Assembly: GCA_947462335.1 (NCBI GenBank)
Contig: OX381704.1
Coordinates: 46,690,942 to 46,754,941 of the forward strand
Direction: 5' to 3'
Length of the DNA stretch: 64,000 bases
Origin: Harmothoe impar
Taxonomy: Eukaryota; Annelida; Polychaeta; Phyllodocida; Polynoidae
Numbering within the stretch: the first letter of the stretch is position 1; the number at the start of each line of letters is the position of its first letter. Positions 11,661 to 24,308 of the stretch are shown piece after piece. The translations under genes were made by a program, and so were the position numbers. The notes under the pieces were generated by a model. That model was given only the letters and a program-made list of their open reading frames with translations, did not search any database and had not been told where the DNA came from.

Positions 11661-14600
11661 ATGGCCGTTGCGGACGAAGGAAAGGAGCCCCAAATCAACA
11701 ATGAAAATCTAGGTAAATCTCGCTTATAGTAGAGCCATCAACTGTTTAAATATAGTGCTTTGTACACTTAACTGTATCGTGCATACGTTGATGTAATTAT
11801 TTTGTGCTGAATCTGGGAACATATGGCACAAATAGATAAATAATGGTGGCACTACTGGTACCCCTGTGACAGAACTGAGGAGGGGTCATTTGTTTACACT
11901 TTTGCACTGACTTGTGTTTCATATCATATGTTCTACGACTACGTCTCTTGACAACTAACCCACATCTTTGGACGCATGTGATTGACATGGGGATTTCCAT
12001 GCATCTTATTACCTAACCATGCCAAATTGTCATCTTCAATATTTTAAACTGTAGGCCTATTGACATTGATTTTGATTGAATGATTGATCAATCTGATAAA
12101 TTTCGATTGTCGTCTTCACACTGACACTGTGCCTAGCCCTAGTGCCAGTCAGTCACAGTGGCAAATTCGTATTTTATTTAAAAGATATATATATATATAT
12201 ACCCACCAGTACAGTCTCGGGACTCCCAGCAGGGCTGCATTTCACTTTTGCACCAGGGCGAAGTTTGGTGGCGCCAATCAGAGGTGTACCGGTAGTGCAA
12301 TACACATCCAACAGCAACACTGCAACAGCAACTGCAAACATATTATCTTCATCTTAGATAAGACATTGTAATTTGTATTCGGCAGAATGGCAGGCTTCTC
12401 CCAGGCTATCCCTCTGCCTCTGGTAGGATATGCGCTGGCCGAGGCTGTCAAGTAGACTGATTAGATCTACGCCCATATTGTACTTTTCTGATGATGTTTT
12501 TTAAAAATAATATAGAGTCTAAAAAAATCCGAAAAGTGGCAAAACCATGAAGAACCCTTACCCCAGAATAGTCCCACACTTTGGCACAAATAAGGAGTGA
12601 TAATATAGTAAGTATTATTTTTTGGGGAGAAAACGAACTAATGAATTGACCTTTAAAGCCTTTTATAAATAAATAAATTATTATCGTGTTGCAGCAGTGG
12701 AAGAGGCAGAGGAGGAGAAAAGGGAACTGACGGAGCTGGAGAAGTACTGGAAGGGCGTCAAAGACAACCCGGCAGACTTCACAGGGTGGACATACCTCCT
12801 GCAATATGTCGAACAGGAGGTGAGCAGTTACCTCCTCAGTGCTGCATGGTGATCTAATACTCTAATGTGTGCTATACCATTTTGTTGTGTAATCCTGCAT
12901 TATGTCGACCTGACCAGACTGATACACTGTCTGGTATACCGTATTCGGCGTAATAAGCGCCCTGGGCGCTTAAAAGATTATTTTAAGGGGAAAAATCAGC
13001 CTCAAATAATCATTCTAATAAGCGCCCCCCCATGGCTGTTGTATACAGGCCTCAGTGGCCTACACACCCCTATCACTTCACACTTAGCTTGGCCTTAACA
13101 CCTGCACAGGTGTGAAGTGCTCCATGTTACATACAGGTTTGAAAATCAGTAACAAAATCGGAGGAACACATGAAAAATCTGGGGAAAAATCTGAAAAGGG
13201 GGGGGGCGCTTATTAGTGGGAGGGCGCTTATTACGTCGAATACGGTATGTATGTATTCTCAAACTCAAAGCCAAGAAGGTCTGTGTATGATACACTATAT
13301 GTATATCCGGCGTGTTACTCGCATGTACTGTGTTGCTGGTGCATCATGACAACAAATGAAAATGATATTCTCTGCATTTATATTTCCTTCTGAAAGGGTT
13401 GAATGCTTATATTGTCACTAACCCGGTATGTAAGATACAAATGTATATGATAGTGTGAAAAAAGAAAATAGTCCACTATTGCAAACAGAACCTCTCTGAA
13501 ACGTTCTGAATGAAATATATAGAAAATAAATGAAACAATTAGGTGTATTATGAAGATTTTGATTAAACCCTTATCTGTTTTTAGAACGACATTGACTCAG
13601 CACGTGAGGCGTTTGATGCGTTCCTACAGCGCTACCCGTACTGCTACGGCTACTGGAAGAAGTATGCAGACATTGAGAAGAAGCAGGACAACCATGAGCT
13701 GGCTACGAAGGTGTGTGTTAACGAGAAAAGGACCATTAATATTACCCCTGAACTATTGCTTCTATGAGGGCACCACGGTATTTTAGGCTGAAGTCACTGG
13801 GGTATTTTATTCCTTTGAACATAGGAACTGTTGTGGAGAACAAGTGACGCCGCCCTTTTCTACCTTTTGTCATGAATTTTCGGAATATATTCCTGTAATT
13901 AATAATATTTTAATGGACCGGTAATATATTGGTCGGGACAGTGTATAAAAAGAAGAAAGTTCTCCGCTCTCTACACGCAAAATTTGACATTTTCAAGTAA
14001 TACTGAATTAGTGAATATACTGCCTAAAAGATTTCTGTTTTCTGAAGCAATAGTACCGGGGCGTCGCCGACGATCCAATTGCCGTTCAATTTCTCATGTG
14101 TCAATTTCACCACGAGTAGGATTGAACCCATGCAGTGCAGGCTGGGGCCGGACTAATAAACTGACTTGGAGACGAGTGTTTATTGCCGAGCCAGAGTTGA
14201 TTTCTCCACCATTTGTGTTAATTATAATACATGTTTTTCTTTACTTCAGACAGGAATTCTCCCACCTTTGCTCTACAAAAAACTGCTCCTTGGTTGGCAA
14301 TATGTTTGGCTGAATATGTATTTTTCGATTGAACTTACTCAGCAGCGGGGTTTATCACGAATTAGTCGATAAGCTGTATTTTGACGAATGAATAACCATT
14401 ATCATGCCTTCCCGGTAATAATAACTATAAGATTATTACACTTGGCCAAAGGAGCAGTGGTAGGAGTTATGGCGGAGAAAAACAACGCGGGTGACCATGC
14501 CAACGGTTGCCATGGACACCCCGTCAAACGGAGAAAGGGCAAAGCAAACGAATGGCCAATGAACGGCGGATGTGCTTCACGGTAATGAGGGTTGGAATTG

Positions 14601-17600
14601 ATACTACTTATCATAGACATAAACATGATTTCCCGGTTTCCACTCCATTGTTAAAACGTCATTTGCTGAATTTAGCAAACCTCGGGACGGAGATGTTAGC
14701 ATTGGCATGGTGATTAATTATCCATCAATGTTTTGTTGACTACAGGTGTTCGAGAAGGGGCTGCAGGCAATCCCGCTCAGCATCGACCTCTGGGTGCACT
14801 ATATCGCCTTCAGGACCACCGAATGGGAGGAGGACGAAGATAAGGACACAAAACTCAGAGAGTGAGTGCTTTACCATATGTTTGTTTTTGTGAAACTGAA
14901 AAAAACATATCAGTAGGTCAGATGAATGTTTTCGACTATTAGGACCTTCGCATGTATACCCTAAAAGGGTCGGGGCGGAGGGGTTGAAATCTGATCCTGG
15001 AACCAAAGATATGATTGAAATGTTTCTAGATAGGTCCAAACACTTAATAGAGAAAGCGTTCCGAAGATTTCGCCAAATTGTATTTAAAATGGTTGGTTGG
15101 CTAATAACGCCTTATTGTTGGTTTATGTTTTAACACTGACATTTTGACTGCAGGTTACATGACCGTGCCTTGACTGCGGCTGGTACAGACTTCCTATCCG
15201 ACAAGCTCTGGGACAAGTTCATCGCATGGGAAAAGGACGCTAAGAATCTCCGCAATGTGACCAAACTTTATGACAAACTTCTAGCCATTCCTACACAACT
15301 GTATAGCCACCACTTTGAAAAGTAAGTGTCATAGATTGATAGATGTGACCGTTAAACGTCTAAGGGTTGCATAGTGCAGCACCGTCATTAGTGTAGTATT
15401 CGAACAAATGTACAAAACCTTAAGGCAGCATACCAGTCTTAAGGGGTTAAACATGTTGTGAAAAAACTGTTGTAATCAGACAGAACTCGGACGGACTTAG
15501 AAACTAGGGTGTGATAAGTCGTAGCCATCTCTTATATCGTATCATAGAAAAGCATTACATTGAAATTAACTCTTAAACTCTGCTTTGCTTCAGCTTCACA
15601 CAACATGTTAAGTCGAATCACCCCAAAGACATCCTGGAGCTGGATGAGTTCCTACGGCTACGTCAGAAACTGGTCGTGGAGAAACCAAAGACTGACGTCG
15701 TAGAAATGGAGGACGTCGCCGTGCCTGGAGATGAAGATGAGGACAGCACAGCCCCGCCCGGAGACGACGCTCCACCCGGGGAGGAGCTACCCCCAGGGGA
15801 AGAGGCACCACCTGGCATACCCTCAGCCAAAAATGTAATTATTTAAAAAATCTTATTGCCGACATCATGCACAAAAATAATAGGAAATTCATACTCTTAC
15901 CAATTGATATTTCTTTATACACACTACCTCAACAAATTACGACTTTTGCATTAAAAAACCTTTCACAGTCATCAATAGGCTAAAAATCACTGTTGAAGTA
16001 AGTGTATCCAACAAAACTAAAATAACGTCCCTGTATTGGTAAATACTTCAGACTGATGACGAAGAGTTGAAACTCATCCGGGATGAAATAATCGAGATGC
16101 GAAACGTCATACACAAGAAAACGGAGGAAGAAGTTAGTCGGAGATGGGGGTACGAGGAAGGAGTAAGTATAAATGTTCGCACCATATCACTGTAAAATCA
16201 AAGGTAGCCGTGTTGATGGGATCTTCCCTGCTTATTAAACAGTCTGGCGAGATTTCTAATTTCTCCCCAAACTTGATACATAAATGTGTACCAAACCTTT
16301 GCTGTTAATTATGCAGTAAATCAAGTAAAACTACTTTACTCCCCCTGCCTAGCCGTCACCTCCAAAAGAAAGTTTTAAGTATAGAAATTGTAGATTGATG
16401 ATGAAAGTGCAGGGGTCCAGAAGTCAGCTACACTGTGGGCTGTGTGTCTCGGGTCGGGTTGAAGGTGTGCGTGTAGCGCCCGGAGACTGCCCGGGGCATG
16501 ACAATGCAACTTACTGAAACTAACTCACAACTGTAGAATCTTTGATGTCCCATATCTTATTGATTTAATCGCCCCCAATTGGAAAAATTATAACGGTCTG
16601 GCAACCTGGATTTAGTTGCTTTAACTCTTTGGCTGGAACACAGGTGGATCATGCTACCCCTTCATGAAAGACTTTTTTTTGCTTGACAGCCTTGTACAAT
16701 TCCTTTTCTATGACAAACAATTAACATTAATGATAAGAGATAGTTACTTATTGATGATGAAAGTGCAGGGGTCCAGAAGTCAGCTTCACTGTGGGCTGTG
16801 TGTCTCGGGTCGGGTTGAAGGTGTGCGTGTAGCGCCCGGAGACTGCCCGGGGCATGACAATGCAACTTACTGAAACTAACTCACAAACATAGAATCTATG
16901 CCCCATATGTCATGTATTTAATCAACCCAAATTTATGTATGATTGTCTTCTTGTAGACATTAGTTGCTTTAAATCAATTATTCAGCAAGAAGTGAGTTTT
17001 GCAGGCTACTTTCGGGTTATCATGCTGCCTAAAATATATTATATCACATTGAAACCTTTGTTTACTTGTTGTATATATTCCCTCTATTAATAACCTGTAA
17101 CATGTGATGCGAGTTACTTGTTGATGATGAAAGTGCAGGGGTCCAGAAGTCAGCTACACTGTGGGCTGTGTGTCTCGGGTCGGGTTGAAGGTGTGCGTGT
17201 AGCGCCCGGAGACTGCCTGGGGCATGACAATGCAACTTACTGAAACAAGTCAGTGTTTACCCATTAAGGGCTGTACAATGCAATGTTTTTGAATTCAATT
17301 CATTAGTGCATCGTGCAGGATTCAAATGCAATTTCTGATGTAGGAAATTAATAATTGGCCTCCTGGTTTCCAGATCCGGCGGCCATACTTTCACGTGAAG
17401 CCGTTGGAGCGGGCGCAGCTCAAGAACTGGAAGGAGTACCTGGACTTTGAGATAGAGATGGGATCCCACGAGCGGGTTGTGGTGCTGTTTGAACGGTGTA
17501 TGATCGCATGTGCCCTCTATGAAGAGTTCTGGGTCAAGGTAGGTACACACAAGGCTCTACTTTAAGACATTGTTGTACTGTATTCTATCTAATAATATTA

Positions 17601-20600
17601 TTTGAAACCAACTGTAGTACTCGAAATTGGTAACCATGAGAAATAAAGGATATCAATATTCAGAAAGAAAAAAATATTCTGCCCAGTCAATTAAGCCGGC
17701 TTGCCCTCTGTACTGTGAGGCGTGAGTGTGCATAGCGCTGGGTAAAACAACGCTGGTGCTGTGTGTAGGGAGGGGGACGACACTGTGTCTCTCATCCCAA
17801 GATAAACCAGTTACATTGATAAATACAATTATTCAACATTTAATAAAGACTTATGAGTGCATGCAGTTCAGAAGAATAAAGCTATGGTAAATGGTATACT
17901 CTGAGCACGCACTACGCTGGTACATCATGTGGATTTGCGAGTGTACTAACCCTATACATGAACGCATCGCATTGAGTTACTACTGTAAATTCCCACGTAC
18001 TACCCTAATCTGTGACAGTCGCACAACATGAACACGAACCTTGTGTAATAGTCACTCACAGTCACTGAACATGAATGATTTAGCAAGTATTATAAACATG
18101 AATAATGTGTTTGCAGTACGCTAACTACTTGGAGCCACACAGTTCTGAAGGTGTCAGGAACGTCTACAAACGTGCCTGTACCGTCCACCTACCGAAGAAA
18201 CCCAACATCCACCTAAACTGGGCTGTCTTTGAAGAGCGACAAGGTAAAGGGAAATCTATTCATCTGCTTAAAATGTTAGAATATTAGCCAATATGTCAAA
18301 TAAATGTTTTGGTGAAAGATATTTGTTCCTGCCAGTATTGTAACTACAAAAATCCAATTCAGATTATTTCATAAACGCACAGGGTGCTTATTGGGCGCTT
18401 ATGGCACATCAAATGCAATATTACAAGCTATGTGATGTAACATTCAACCTTGTTGAAAATACTGTAATTGTGCTCTTCTATCCACAGGCAACTTCGATGG
18501 AGCACTAGACATAGTTGAAAACCTAGAGAAAATATTACCAGGCCTGGCGATGGTGGCGCTCCGGAAAATCAACCTATTACGGCGGATGCGGAATTTCAAA
18601 GATGTTAAAAAGGAGTATGCAGGGTATATAGAGGGAGCCAAAGACACATCTCTGAAGAGTTTCTACTCCATACGATACGCCCGCTTCCTGTCAAAGATAA
18701 TGGACGACTACACAGGTGCTAAACAGGTCCTACAGGACGCTCTCAACACAGACAGTGTAAGTGACATTTTCTGTCTTGTCGTTTGTTAGATGACTACTCA
18801 AAGCCTAAGATATGGAATACTGCCACAAAATGTCTGAGCATTGAACTACCCTTAAATGTACAGCATCGCAAAGTCGCTTTGTCACTTTTTCGACTTCTGT
18901 AGGAATCCTACCTTTTCGATGAAATTACATATTAAGTTATTTTAAATACCTATGCACGTCTGTCCAAAGTTGAAACAGTTGCTACTTATTTACCAGAAAG
19001 TTGTAACAAATTCTTATATAGTGCAATATTGGCATGCTGCATAAGTGCAGCACCGGCGTGCATTTATTCACGATTCCTAACTTAGAGCATTGACACTCCA
19101 GAAGGGTCAGAATATATTTTATTTTCACCAACGTAGAGCAGGTGCTCCATTTGTTACATCATGACGACAAAACAAACATGAAGCATGAGCTATGTCATTG
19201 TTACAAGGTTAAATATGCTATCCTTGTTTGTTCCAGTTGAACGTCAAGTTACATCTTCAGCTGGTAGACCTGGAGTTCCAGCAGAAACGTATCGACGAGG
19301 AGGCTTTGTTACGAGTGTTTGACTCTGCCATAAAAAGCGAGCTGGCGCTGGACCAAAGGGTCTCCTTCTCTCAACGAAAACTGGAATTCCTGGAAGATTT
19401 TGGCTCTGAGGGCTTAAAGTAAGCTTCGTTTTGTTCCTAAATGTTACCCTTCCAAGGCTTTCGAAATAGCTGAACTTGAAGGCCTAACGCAGTCCATAGG
19501 GTTGGCATGCTGCTTTAATGCAGCAAGGGCTGTATTCATCCATCATGACCAAGGTGCATCAAAGCATTATGCCATCATTAAAGTGTAGATAAGTGGACCG
19601 AGTGGTCATATCTTAACAACAGCACAAAATTAAATGTGAAATGGATTTGGGTTGTATAATTCAAACCAGATTGTGAGATGCCTGAAGCGAAGATTAATTG
19701 TGTTGCTTTCATGAAATATTAATCATTTTCTATTTATCTCGTAACTTACAGGATTGTCGAGGCTTATGACGAACACCAAAAACTAATGAAAGACGTTCAG
19801 ACGTCAAAGAAGCGGAAAGCCGATTCAAAGTAAGTGTTGCCTTTAGCACCATGAAAAACATCCATCAAATCACAGCCTGTTTTACACTGTTCGTCTGTAG
19901 TGACACATGTCGTTAAGCATACAGAGGCTTCTACAACATCGCCACCTAACACCTACTGGTTTAATACAGAATGCACTTCATACCGGATAACACGTTCTCT
20001 CTATGAGGGACCGATACAAGATGCTGGTACATTTTGTTTCAGGTCGGCTCTCAGGTTTTGCCGGTTGCACTTGCAGCTGGCTTGTTCAGTCCCTATGTGC
20101 GGAGAACCGTCAAGAATGCCTAACGCTTTTACTCATGGCTTCCTCTCCTTTAACATTGTATACAGACAAAGACAACTGAATGGCTGCTTCCTCTTTGAGT
20201 ACCGTGCGATGAACATATCGCTAATATGACATTTTAAAACTTTCAGTGACGACACATCCAATAAGAAATCAAAGGGCGATTCCACGACAACAAACGGTTC
20301 TGGTGACACCCAGCCGGTGGTAACGGCGGCCACCCTGGCGCAGCAGACAGAACAACAGACGCCACATCATCATCCACATCACCACCAACAACACCCACAA
20401 CAACACCACCACCACCAACAACATCATCCTGGCCACATGGACCCACACCAGTACGCCCACTACGGGGGAGGACCATGGGGCGGCTACAACCAGGTGGGTG
20501 GAAAGTTCTATTCCTTAATACAAGATGTATGGTAGAACGGTAGCGCTTGAAATTCTAGAATACACTACTTCAACTACCTGCCCAGTCAATTAAGCCGGCT

Positions 20601-20845
20601 TATATTTACATATAAAAGGAATAACTCAGGCTAAAAATGCAAAACATTCTAACTCATGGAAAATCATATCAATATAAAATGTATGACCACATGGGTAGTA
20701 AACTCACATATATATTGGCCCAATACAGTGCCATATCACTTCTACAATAAGTGTCTTACCCTGTGCTGTATTGTTGCAGGCTGGGTACCACGGCTGGAAC
20801 CAGGGCTGGAACTACGGCGGGTATGGCGGCTACGGCGGCCAGTGA
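11661..20845 (+). CDS. PRPF39: Pre-mRNA-processing factor 39 (U1 snRNP-associated HAT-repeat protein)
   Basis: Fourteen exons: 11661-11712, 12695-12819, 13585-13710, 14746-14861, 15154-15321, 15594-15834, 16052-16162, 17374-17538, 18117-18243, 18488-18756, 19237-19418, 19752-19829, 20247-20493, 20780-20845. All junctions are GT-AG and phase-matched (2073 nt, 690 aa; human about 669). PRPF39 is a HAT-repeat scaffold of the U1 snRNP in yeast and a homodimer in animals, helping 5' splice-site choice. Diagnostic segments are [37 protein letters not shown] and [13 protein letters not shown]. Lineage features are an acidic Pro/Gly-Glu repeat in exon 6 ([15 protein letters not shown]), a long His/Gln-rich tract in exon 13 and a Gly/Tyr-rich C-terminus. 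The ATG context CCAACATGGCCG is good; upstream in-frame sequence also lacks a stop, so a longer start is not excluded. Confidence 0.95.
12939..13245. mobile_element. Miniature element, CCGTATTC termini, TA-flanked
   Basis: It begins CCGTATTCGGCGTAATAAGC and ends with GCTTATTACGTCGAATACGG, bounded by TA on each side, in the second PRPF39 intron. The interior carries GGGCGCTTATTA motifs. A fragment of the same family lies at 30679-30732. Confidence 0.8.
16395..16521 (+). ncRNA. Box C/D snoRNA-like unit, copy 1 (intronic)
   Basis: Box C ATGATGA is at 16398-16404 and box D CTGA at 16514-16517. The 120-nt C-to-D block is almost identical to the copies at 16754 and 17124, while the flanks have diverged. 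Sense-strand placement in an intron (16163-17373) fits intron-processed snoRNAs. The terminal stem is weak in this copy. Inside, CTGTGTGT can pair with GCGTGTAG through alternating G-U/U-G pairs, like the wobble stem of some C/D scaRNAs. The guide target is not identified. Confidence 0.55.
16751..16877 (+). ncRNA. Box C/D snoRNA-like unit, copy 2 (intronic)
   Basis: Box C is at 16754-16760 and box D at 16870-16873, the same 120-nt spacing as copy 1, with one visible substitution in the core. AGTTA upstream of box C can pair with TAACT after box D, but with unpaired bases between stem and boxes. Confidence 0.55.
17116..17250 (+). ncRNA. Box C/D snoRNA-like unit, copy 3, best terminal stem
   Basis: Box C ATGATGA is at 17124-17130 and box D CTGA at 17240-17243. 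ACTTGTT (17116-17122) and AACAAGT (17244-17250) form a perfect 7-bp terminal stem directly beside the boxes, which is the canonical C/D kink-turn arrangement. This is the copy most likely to be processed. It ends 123 bases before the next PRPF39 exon. Confidence 0.62.
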
Positions 20846-22615
20846 GTGACACACCAACCCAGAGACCATAATCTCCAGATAGGGAACGCATCAAAGACCC
20901 CGACAACCCTCTAAGGGCTGATTGGCTAGCTCTATTAAACTGACTGATTTACGACCCGATTTGTGCAACTGTAGAGCCGCCTATCGCTGATCGTCATGGT
21001 GCATGTGTATCGAACCCGTAAAGTCTGCAAGATATGCTTAAATGCAGTACCGACTAGTTACCTACCTAACTTGCCAGCGCTGCATTCAAGCTTCATGACG
21101 ACAAAGGTCATAGGACACAGCAGCTTAACTGTGTAGGCCTTAAAGGGTAAATTTCTGCATAGAAATCTGTAAAAAGTGGTTGCAGGTGTCATGTCCAGAT
21201 TCGCTAAAAGTCTTGCCATCTGGTCAAAAATCGAGTTAATCGGGTCCAGGAGGGCAAATCCGAAAACCAGCATTGTTTGGTTGTGATCGAAATATCAGCA
21301 GCATTTCTGATTCTCATTGTTGTGTACATTTTTGACTAACGAGACTTTGTCGCAATAGAAATGCTAATTATACAGCTGGATTTTTCAATGGAATATAAGG
21401 ATTCTTCTCGATAAATCAACGATTTAATGTAAAACAGTCGCAGCATGCTAGAACGCATGTTCCTACATATGATGAACGTCTTGGCCATGACAAAACACAA
21501 GCTTCAGCTCTTGAGAATATGGAAGTGTATTAATTATTGTTATTCGTGTTCTTAACAAATAACGTGGTACAGTTGTTTGTACGGCCACTATTAGAGACGC
21601 ATGTATTGTTACTGACTGACTAGATATATACTATACGCCATTCAATGCATTACTTATGTGGTAATGATATAGCCAACGTGTTGAAGATTGTACTGCATTT
21701 GTGAAGTTGTAAAGCTATGATTCTACATTGTACATGTTCATCGCACCGTTAGCTTCTAAACACCGAAGTCAGTATGGCTCAGAGGACTAGTATAACAGAT
21801 ATGCGTATTTCCAACATTGTTCACGTTTCTCTTCATCCAAAATAAGGCCTCTTGCATTTATATGTGGAGAGTGTTTGATACTTCATCGTTTTGCAATGTC
21901 TTGTATAACTCTACATAGCGGATTATGAACTTCATTCTCAGTCCGCGGGCAGCTGCTTAATCCTGGATATTGATATTCATGATGCTATAAAACTAATATG
22001 TAGAACATCGCAAATCTATTTAGCGAATATTACCCGGTTTATCAAGAAATGTATGGTGATTCCAGGAGCTGGCTTAAAGGAAATTGTTTCTGATGGACCA
22101 TTGAGCGAACTCTTCGTAATGTTTCACTTGAAAAAGAAATTGCTCTTCTTGATTGAATGTTGGCCACAAAGTTGATACTTCTGAGATGCGTATCTTTTAG
22201 GTTGTATATCACTTTGAGGACGACATAATGCCTCAAGCCTTCGTGTTCACCTGTCGTCTTCATTCATCAATAGCTCACCTACACCGCATAAGTGCATCAT
22301 TTGAACTATTTGGGAATATACTGTGGGGTGGTATGATGCATGACTTGTCAAAGGGCCTAGTCCATTAACATTACTATGCTGCCCTTAAAGGGTGAATTCC
22401 TCCTGATGGTCTGTCTTGGACTAAATCTTTTGTTATCAGTAAAATCACTGTGCTATGTAAGATATGGATCAAGGTTGTCTTTGGAATGATGTGCAAGAAG
22501 AAAAGTTAGCTCTTTTGGTTGTAGTTTTGTACTACTAGTGATTAAGACCACGAGCAATTATCCACGATCTGTAAACAAGGTTTTGACGAACTGAATAAAA
22601 TCTATTAAATTGCAT
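20846..22615 (+). other. PRPF39 3' untranslated region
   Basis: No coding exon is seen after the TGA at 20843-20845. The first good poly(A) signal is AATAAA at 22594-22599, implying a 3' UTR of about 1.75 kb. It includes copies of the dispersed GCATTCATGCATCATG family near 21030-21140 and 22279-22395. Confidence 0.5.
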
Positions 22616-24308
22616 TGAAGTGTCATTAGAATTTTTTCACTTGCGTAGTCTATTCTCTTATAAGGAAATCCCAGATAACAAGTTCATGGAGATCTATGCC
22701 CAGTTATAGTATTGGCACACACCATATTTTGGGACCACATGTTCCGTTTCACATTAAAGTTAGGGGTTCAGTACTTGGCCTGGCTTCACTCCGAATATTA
22801 CTGTCGTGGTAGCAACATGGGGATTCAAGGCAACTCTCAAATCCAACAGGAACGGGCTTTCCTGATGTTTACCTAAATTCCCATCTAAAACCAGTATAAC
22901 TGCACCAGGCACATATACTTTGACAAAATTGCATAACCTGCACCTGGGGTCAGATTTTGGGTATCTTAGTACTGTAGCATACTTAAAAAAAAACACTCGT
23001 ATGACACGCAACCCACCTTGGAAAAAAACACCTCTATCCTGCTCTGGGGTTCTGGTTCTTTTATAACATGCGGGTTCTACAGTCACAAGAAACAAGGTGT
23101 ATTGGCCTGCGATGTCAGTACCGTAAAACCTCGTGTAGAAGCCGTGGCTAGTACGCGAGTCAGATCGTCGGTGCGGCTTATAGGATCGGGCCAAGATCGG
23201 GGTTCGGCTTATACGCGAGTTTTTAGAAATTCTGATTTCCAAATTGACCATAAAATGGCCATAACACAGCTGCAAGAGTCACATAAACTGCAGGGGGGCG
23301 GGGGGTAAACACAAATGTGAGTGGGCAGTGTCAATGCCTGATAGTCGCACCTCAGCCCTAAGACAATGAAGCCAACTCGCACCTCAGCCCTAAGACAATG
23401 CACACCACCGCTACACCCTGCTAGCATCCTAACACTAGCAGTAAGAATCGGAGATGGGGGGGGAAGGGGGGTTGACCGCCACATAACTGTACTGCACACA
23501 ATGTACAATGGGTTGGGGGGGGGGGCTAACTTGGACACCCACGCTACTTGCAGATAGATATAGGCCACAGTAAGGGGTGCGGTTTATACGCAAGTTTTTC
23601 CCACGGTCATTCAGGACGCCAGTGCGGCTTATAGGATCGCGCCAAACTCGGGGTGCGGCTTATACGCGAGTTAGGCTTACACCCAAGGCCACACTTTTTT
23701 TTAAATTTGGGTTACGGACACCTCCGGAAATTTCAAAAGCACGGAGGACGAGAGTGTGAAAAAATTTGAAATAAAATAAAAGTCGGACTCTAGGAAGTTT
23801 ACTTATATATGTTTAGAAACTTGGATATCCGAATGTACGTGAGAAATATAAAAGGATGATCCAACAATAGAAAATAATTGATGTTTTAGTTGACCGATAT
23901 TCTGCTGTTTTTTCTTTCAAATTATTATTTCAGCACAATGAGAGCTAGATCATCGGTTTCCTGTTGATTTTAGCTTTCCAACGGTATATCATACCTTATG
24001 TCTTTTATTATATATCTTTAATTTGTTTTGTCTGGAATGCAGATTGGAGGGAATAAAAAAAAAGTGTAAAATCCAAATTTTATTTTTATTCCGATTTTGG
24101 CCTTTCCTAGTGCGGCGGGCCCGTAACCCAAATTTAAAAAAAAGTATTTTATTCACAAAGGTCTTTGCTAATATTGAGGTTGTCACCAGTATCACCTTTC
24201 AATAACCTACACTAACTTGAATAACGCAGATATTGATGACAAAAACAAGTTTTATTCACAGATAATAATTACACATGAAATAAGGTTAACACGAGATAGT
24301 ATTTAATG
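22616..24308. other. Intergenic transposon debris between convergent genes
   Basis: PRPF39 and the DMAC2-like gene converge here. Fragments of the CCGTAAAACC/GCGGCTTATA family lie at 23121-23225 and 23570-23690. An inverted-repeat element lies at 23690-24145, with left arm ACTTTTTTTTAAATTTGGG and its complement at 24121-24145. G runs occur at 23285-23305 and 23457-23525. The 171-codon minus frame at 22760-23275 is transposon-derived. On the minus strand, TTTATT at 24251-24256 is the AATAAA poly(A) signal of the DMAC2-like gene. Confidence 0.6.

Noticed and set aside
14070..14150. tRNA-like B box (GGTTCAATCC) on the minus strand
   Set aside because: No T-stem pairing and no A box at the right distance.
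22760..23275. 171-codon minus-strand open frame
   Set aside because: The peptide around RSYKPHRRSDSRTS also occurs in the transposon at 2980-3201, so it is translated MITE sequence.
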